NCBI GenBank assembly: GCA_036258055.1
Contig: DATAEK010000029.1
Span: forward strand, 15,594-79,593
Length of the DNA stretch: 64,000 nt
Direction: 5' to 3'
Source of the DNA: DATAEK01 sp036258055
GTDB lineage: Bacteria; Acidobacteriota; Vicinamibacteria; Vicinamibacterales; 2-12-FULL-66-21
Part shown: piece after piece, positions 60,233-64,000 of the stretch
Layout: the number at the start of each line of letters is the position of its first letter
How positions within the stretch are numbered: the stretch's first letter is position 1
Translations under genes and position numbers: made by a program
Notes under the pieces: model-generated
What the model saw: the letters and a program-made list of their open reading frames with translations, nothing else
The model's database searches: none
What the model was told of the DNA's origin: nothing

Positions 60233-60309
60233 GCGCCCGTAGCTCAGATGGATAGAGCGCCGGGCTTCGAACCCGTAGGTCGGGGGTTCAAATCCCTCCG
60301 GGCGCGCCA
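60233..60309 (+). tRNA. tRNA-Arg (TCG)
   Basis: Acceptor GCGCCCG/CGGGCGC, D-arm GCTC..GAGC, anticodon loop CTTCGAA with TCG, T-arm GGGGG/CCCTC, encoded CCA (60307-60309). The first anticodon-stem pair is a C-T mismatch (CCGGG against CCCGT). It is followed by its own terminator. The stretch 60056-60232 before it shows nothing else. Confidence 0.95.
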
Positions 60310-60329
60310 CGCCAGTCGATTCCGTCAGT

Positions 60330-60355
60330 GTCCGCCTTCTGGGCGGACTTGCTTT
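60330..60355 (+). terminator. Rho-independent terminator between the two tRNA-Arg genes
   Basis: GTCCGCC-TTCTG-GGCGGAC is a perfect 7-bp stem followed by TTGCTTTTTG. It ends the tRNA-Arg(TCG) transcript, so the next tRNA needs its own promoter. Confidence 0.9.
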
Positions 60356-60371
60356 TTGTTCGACTCAATTC

Positions 60372-60448
60372 GCGCCCGTAGCTCAACTGGATAGAGCGTC
60401 GGCCTCCGGAGCCGAAGGTTACAGGTTCGAGCCCTGTCGGGCGCGCCA
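60372..60448 (+). tRNA. tRNA-Arg (CCG)
   Basis: Acceptor GCGCCCG/CGGGCGC identical to the preceding tRNA-Arg, D-arm GCTC..GAGC, anticodon stem TCGGC/GCCGA with loop CTCCGGA (anticodon CCG), T-arm ACAGG/CCTGT, CCA encoded (60446-60448). It reads the CGG codon, common in this GC-rich DNA. Confidence 0.97.
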
Positions 60449-60572
60449 TCCGTCAGTCGCGTGTGATGCGCGCGAGCGTGGCGGACAAACATCGACCGCC
60501 ACTCACTCCCAAACCCCGCCGACGTTCGTCAGGACGAAGGCACGACTTCAGGACTCGCCTGCGGAGATGTGC

Positions 60573-61862
60573 ATGAGGATGCTGACGTTCGGCGTACCTG
60601 TCATCCTGCTCTCGCTGGTCGCGGCACCGTTCGAAGCCGGTGACCAGGCAGCGGGCGCGAAACTCCAGGCGTTCGTTGGCGCGCGGATCATCGATGGCGG
60701 CGGTCAAGCCATCGACAACGGCGTCATCGTCGTGCGCGATGGCCGGATCGACAGCATCGGACCAGCCAGCAGCGTGCCTCCCCCTGCGGGCGCGGCCGTA
60801 GTCGACCTCGCGGGCAAGTTCATCATCCCGGGCCTCATCTCCACGCACGTCCACATCTCCGACGCTCAGGGATCCAAACCTCGCGCCTACACCGACGAGA
60901 ACACCTTGCGGCAACTCGGTGTGTTCGCGCGCTACGGGGTGACGACGGTGTGGAGTCTCGGCGGAGAGCAGCAGCCCGCATTCACCGCGCGTGCGGCGCA
61001 GGACACGCCAGCACTCGATCGTACGCGTCTCTATCTGGCCGGCGACGTGATCGTCGGCAAGACGGCTGACGAAGCACGCCAGATGGTGGCCGCGGTCGCT
61101 GCACGGAAACCGGACGTGATCAAAATCAGGGTGGACGATACGCTCGGCTCAGCCGTGAAGATGCCGCCCGAGGTGTATCGCGCGGTCATCGACGAAGCGC
61201 ATCGCCGGGGCCTTCGTGTCGCCGCTCACATTTTCTATCTTGACGATGCGAAAGACCTGCTGCGATCGGGAGCGGACTTCATCGCGCACAGCGTCCGCGA
61301 CCAGGACATCGACGCGGAGTTCCTCGAATTGATGAAGTCAAAAGGCGTCGCGTACTGTCCGACGTTGACGCGGGAGATCTCGACGTTCATCTACGAATCG
61401 ACGCCGGCCTTTTTCTCGGATCCGTTTTTTCTGCGTGAGGCGGATCGAGCGTTCGTGGCCCAGCTCCAGGAACCGCCGCGCCAGGAAGCGATGCGCAAGT
61501 CATCGAGCGCGCAGGCGTATAAAGCTGCGCTCGTCGTCGCCAAGCGCAATCTGAAAAAGGCAGCCGACGCCGGCGTGATGATTGCGATGGGGACGGATTC
61601 CGGTCCGTCACCGGAGCGATTTCAGGGTTATTTCGAGCATCTCGAGCTCGAGCTCATGGCGGACGCGGGGCTCACCCCGGCCCAGGTGCTGCGCTCCGCG
61701 ACCGTGGATGCCGCGCGCGCGATGCGGGTGACCGGCGTCGGCAGCCTGACGAAAGGCGCGTGGGCGGATTTCATCGTGCTTGATCAGGATCCGCTCACGG
61801 ACATCCGTCACACGCGCTCGATCGCCAGCGTCCGAATCGCAGGCAACGACGTGCGGCGGTAG
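60573..61862 (+). CDS. Secreted amidohydrolase (imidazolonepropionase-like)
   Basis: About 429 residues. Signal peptide (MLTFGVPVILLSLVAAPFEA), then a composite beta domain and metal-dependent TIM barrel: IIPGLISTHVHIS (HxH ligands), DVIKIRVDD (Lys), AAHIFYLDDA and ADFIAHSV (His ligands), and MGTDSGPSP (Asp). It closes with GSLTKGAWADFIVLDQDPLTDI. Relatives include prolidase-like and other amide hydrolases; the substrate is unknown. ATG 60573 is chosen for its spacing from GGAG; ATG 60567 is in frame. Confidence 0.9.
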   Translation: MRMLTFGVPVILLSLVAAPFEAGDQAAGAKLQAFVGARIIDGGGQAIDNGVIVVRDGRIDSIGPASSVPPPAGAAVVDLAGKFIIPGLISTHVHISDAQGSKPRAYTDENTLRQLGVFARYGVTTVWSLGGEQQPAFTARAAQDTPALDRTRLYLAGDVIVGKTADEARQMVAAVAARKPDVIKIRVDDTLGSAVKMPPEVYRAVIDEAHRRGLRVAAHIFYLDDAKDLLRSGADFIAHSVRDQDIDAEFLELMKSKGVAYCPTLTREISTFIYESTPAFFSDPFFLREADRAFVAQLQEPPRQEAMRKSSSAQAYKAALVVAKRNLKKAADAGVMIAMGTDSGPSPERFQGYFEHLELELMADAGLTPAQVLRSATVDAARAMRVTGVGSLTKGAWADFIVLDQDPLTDIRHTRSIASVRIAGNDVRR

Positions 61863-61930
61863 TGAGTACACTGGTTACCCTTCTGGTTGAGAGGGTCCTT
61901 CGTCTGCGGTAGGATGCTGATCCCCACCCA

Positions 61931-62653
61931 ATGGCGACCACAGCGACGATCCTGAACGTCGAGGACAATCCCTCAGCACGATTTCTCCGGACCCGCATAC
62001 TCGAACGAGCCGGTTACACCGTCAGCGAAGCCGACACCGCGGCGCGGGCACTCGACCAGATGCGCACCGCGTCTCTGCTCCTCCTCGACGTCAATCTGCC
62101 TGACGGTGACGGCATCAGCATCTGCGAGCGCGTCAAGGTACTCAGACCCGAGCTGCCCGTCATCATGGTGACCTCGGTCTTCCGCACGGCGCAGGCGCGG
62201 CGCGACGCGTTTGCGGCCGGCGCCGATGCGTACCTGCTCGAGCCGATCGAACCTGAACGGCTCGTCGACACCGTCGAAGGATTCCTCAGCGGACGCGTGA
62301 AGGTGGCGACGCTCGAGGACACGCCCGGCTGGATCATCACCAACGCGAACGGTCAGATCCAGGATCTCAGTCCGGCCGCCGCGAAGCTGCTCAACCTCTC
62401 AGCCCGTGGCGCGATCGGCCGCAGCCTGCTGCCGTTCTTCGTCGAGAACCGTCCCGCGCTGATGAACGAGGTGCTGCGCGCCGCCGACGGCGTGATCATC
62501 GACCGCCGCACGACGCTCCAACCGCGCGATCGCCGTCCCATCGTCGTCCGCATCGACGTGTCGACGATGGCCGACGCCCGCGAGGGCCGGACGCAGCTGC
62601 GCTGGATCCTCGAGCGCGTCGCCGATGCCGATCCGCCGCGGGAGGTGGTATAA
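61931..62653 (+). CDS. REC-PAS regulator with altered receiver lysine
   Basis: 240 residues. Receiver: ILNVEDNPSAR, phospho-Asp in LLLLDVNLPDGDG, Thr in VTSVFRTA. At the place of the invariant Lys the sequence is YLLEPIEPE, so Glu replaces Lys. The C-terminal half is a PAS-like domain (ITNANGQIQDLSPAAAKLL, then RGAIGRSLLPFF). It has no effector domain. Phosphorylation-driven switching may be altered. It lies just before tRNA-Lys. Confidence 0.82.
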   Translation: MATTATILNVEDNPSARFLRTRILERAGYTVSEADTAARALDQMRTASLLLLDVNLPDGDGISICERVKVLRPELPVIMVTSVFRTAQARRDAFAAGADAYLLEPIEPERLVDTVEGFLSGRVKVATLEDTPGWIITNANGQIQDLSPAAAKLLNLSARGAIGRSLLPFFVENRPALMNEVLRAADGVIIDRRTTLQPRDRRPIVVRIDVSTMADAREGRTQLRWILERVADADPPREVV

Positions 62654-62708
62654 TCTCGGTTTTGGTCGACGGCGATTCCCGTCGCCGAACGCGCACTCCG
62701 CGCTCCGT

Positions 62709-62784
62709 GGGCCGCTAGCTCAATTGGCAGAGCAGCAGACTCTTAATCTGCGGGTTGAAGGTTCGATTCCTTCGCGGCTCACCA
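62709..62784 (+). tRNA. tRNA-Lys (CTT)
   Basis: Acceptor GGGCCGC/GCGGCTC, D-arm GCTC..GAGC, anticodon stem GCAGA/TCTGC with loop CTCTTAA (anticodon CTT), T-arm GAAGG/CCTTC with loop TTCGATT, CCA encoded (62782-62784). From here to the right, base composition falls and an integrase appears, so its 3' end is the probable attachment site of a genomic island. Confidence 0.97.
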
Positions 62785-62894
62785 CTTTCCCTAGAAAAGG
62801 CATCGAGGCACAGACGCCGCGAAGGCGTCGACACACTAGCTGAGACACTGGCGTCTTCCAGCCTTCGGTTTTTGCAGAGTAGACTGCGCGAGAG

Positions 62895-63848
62895 ATGCGC
62901 CCGAGTCAAATTGAAGCCTGGGTCCTACAGATCGTTGATCGTGTGAATGCCGGCCAAAAGGTCGAAGACTCTCGTGTAGAACTCAAGGCCGAGTGGCCCG
63001 AACCGCGGCCGGCTGCTAGGCGCGTGGCTGGCCACGCAAACGCGTCCGGCGGTGAGCCAATTCTCTGGATAATTGGCCTCGATGAAAAAAAAGGCGTCCA
63101 AGCGTTCCAGCCTCAGGACGTTTCTACCTGGTCAGCCCAGTTCTCTGTCGAGTTTGATTCAATCGCTCCGAGCCTGCGGGAACTAAATGTTCCTACTGTC
63201 TCGGGCGAACTGATCGCTTTGCTGTTCGATACATCGCGAAGCCCTTATGTTGTGAAGAATCCTGCGCACGGACAAACTGGAGGTGGCCCGGTATCGTGGG
63301 AGGTCCCATGGCGCGAAGGCACATCCGTCAGAACGGCGCGCCGAGAGGATCTTCTTCGAATCTTGGTACCGCTCGAGTCGTTGCCACACGTGGAGGTGTT
63401 GTCGGGAGCTTTGAATGTCAGTCCGGTGACCGTCCGTCGTGATGGCCTCAAGGAAAAGCCTCTGGGATGGTCGCTGTGGCTCTCTATGTACTTCACACCG
63501 ACCGGTACAACGCGGATCGTTCTGCCCTTCCATCATGTGTCGATCTATTTCACAGCCGGCGATCGCAAACGCGTGCCGATGCAGGGCATTCACCTTAACG
63601 CGCCCGATACTCCAACTGTAGTCACGACAAAGTCTGAAGCCGTGCTCACGGGACCCGGCAAACTGTCTGCTCATGCTGTGTATGAGGACCACGAAGAATC
63701 TCTGCCCAGAGTGATGACCGCAACTGTCGAGTTACTTGTACGTCCCGCGCGTTCAGATCGAGAGATAGCCGTAACTGCAGAACTGAAGTTCGATTCAAAG
63801 CACTCGAATGCGGAGAAGGTGTGCTGGGTGTTCGGCGCAGAGGAATAG
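62895..63848 (+). CDS. AlbA_2 (Schlafen)-like protein of an integrated island
   Basis: 317 residues. The N-terminal ~110 fit the AlbA_2 putative nucleotide/DNA-binding domain: EDSRVELKAEWPEP, RRVAGHANASGGEPI, then LWIIGLDEKKGVQAF. The rest is beta-rich and not recognised. Codon use is more AT-rich than in the rest of the window, consistent with foreign origin. It lies between tRNA-Lys and an integrase, a place where islands often carry defence or regulatory genes. Function unknown. Confidence 0.75.
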   Translation: MRPSQIEAWVLQIVDRVNAGQKVEDSRVELKAEWPEPRPAARRVAGHANASGGEPILWIIGLDEKKGVQAFQPQDVSTWSAQFSVEFDSIAPSLRELNVPTVSGELIALLFDTSRSPYVVKNPAHGQTGGGPVSWEVPWREGTSVRTARREDLLRILVPLESLPHVEVLSGALNVSPVTVRRDGLKEKPLGWSLWLSMYFTPTGTTRIVLPFHHVSIYFTAGDRKRVPMQGIHLNAPDTPTVVTTKSEAVLTGPGKLSAHAVYEDHEESLPRVMTATVELLVRPARSDREIAVTAELKFDSKHSNAEKVCWVFGAEE

Positions 63849-63883
63849 CGTATTCGATGATTTAACATTGATTCGAGATCTTT

Positions 63884-64000
63884 CTATTGCACCTGCAGAA
63901 TCGCATCGATTTTCAGCGCTGCTTGTGTTTGCAGCGCCGGCAGGACGTGGCTGTAGGTATTCAGGGTTAAGCTGATCTGCGAGTGCCCGAGCATCTCCAT
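63884..64000 (-). CDS. Tyrosine recombinase (phage-type integrase), C-terminal fragment, cut by window
   Basis: The minus strand from the edge encodes EMLGHSQISLTLNTYSHVLP then ALQTQAALKIDAILQVQ and a TAG at 63884-63886. LGHSQISLTLNTYSHV is the typical C-terminal box of phage integrases: His in LGHS and the nucleophilic Tyr in TYSHV, nine residues apart as usual. The 5' part is beyond the window. It points toward tRNA-Lys(CTT), about 1.1 kb away, as expected for an island that integrates in a tRNA gene. Confidence 0.88.
   Translation of the reverse strand: MEMLGHSQISLTLNTYSHVLPALQTQAALKIDAILQVQ

Overview
The window reads as chromosomal DNA of a GC-rich, non-photosynthetic bacterium, most likely an Acidobacteriota of the Vicinamibacteria type. 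That is an inference, not a database result. It rests on five two-permease ABC proteins of the acidobacterial orphan kind (ADOP), a PadR-ADOP pair, a PEP-CTERM surface protein, RLKP[D/E]AT-type and short-word intergenic repeats, strong GC bias at third codon positions, and many 4-bp stop/start overlaps. Real genes are dense and most antisense open frames are shadows.

Layout. 1-22.5 kb: two ADOP permeases (the first cut by the window edge), an EfpL/YeiP-type elongation factor P paralogue, a secreted prolyl oligopeptidase, a receiver-only regulator with a VOC protein, a four-gene sulfur operon (secreted rhodanese, two half YeeE/YedE transporters with a rhodanese-like tail, and a MoCo-sulfurase-like PLP enzyme), a DUF2911 protein, a LysR regulator and three more ADOP permeases. 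22.6-23.7 kb: PadR regulator and MscL. 23.8-34.9 kb: eleven tightly packed co-directional genes (two cobalamin-type radical SAM enzymes flanking a Rieske oxygenase, two acyltransferase-like proteins, a GH3 acyl-amide synthetase, an AurF-like diiron oxygenase, a fatty-acid desaturase, a left-handed beta-helix membrane protein, a PAP2 phosphatase and a SnoaL-like protein). This is the best candidate for an undescribed pathway.

35-43 kb: small membrane proteins, an ECF sigma factor coupled to a Ser/Thr kinase, a coiled-coil protein, a LytS/LytTR-type two-component pair, and a hybrid kinase. 43-49.4 kb: a stressosome module (RsbT-like/hybrid kinase fusion, RsbR, RsbS, RsbT, ATPase-SpoIIE phosphatase fusion) followed by a GGDEF diguanylate cyclase, suggesting that stress sensing is read out as c-di-GMP. 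49.5-64 kb: tRNA-His, a PEP-CTERM protein, an ankyrin protein, an MFS transporter, a Ku/LigD end-joining pair, an SDR enzyme, a thioredoxin-like ferredoxin, REC-PAS regulators, two tRNA-Arg genes, an amidohydrolase and tRNA-Lys(CTT). After tRNA-Lys the base composition drops and an AlbA_2-like gene and the C-terminus of a tyrosine recombinase appear: the left edge of an integrated island.

Between genes there are several tracts of stuttering 7-9 bp words, a different word at each place. Two of them fold back as inverted repeats, and one repeat type has entered ligD in frame between its two enzymatic domains. All functional calls come from reading motifs by eye; no search or alignment was run.
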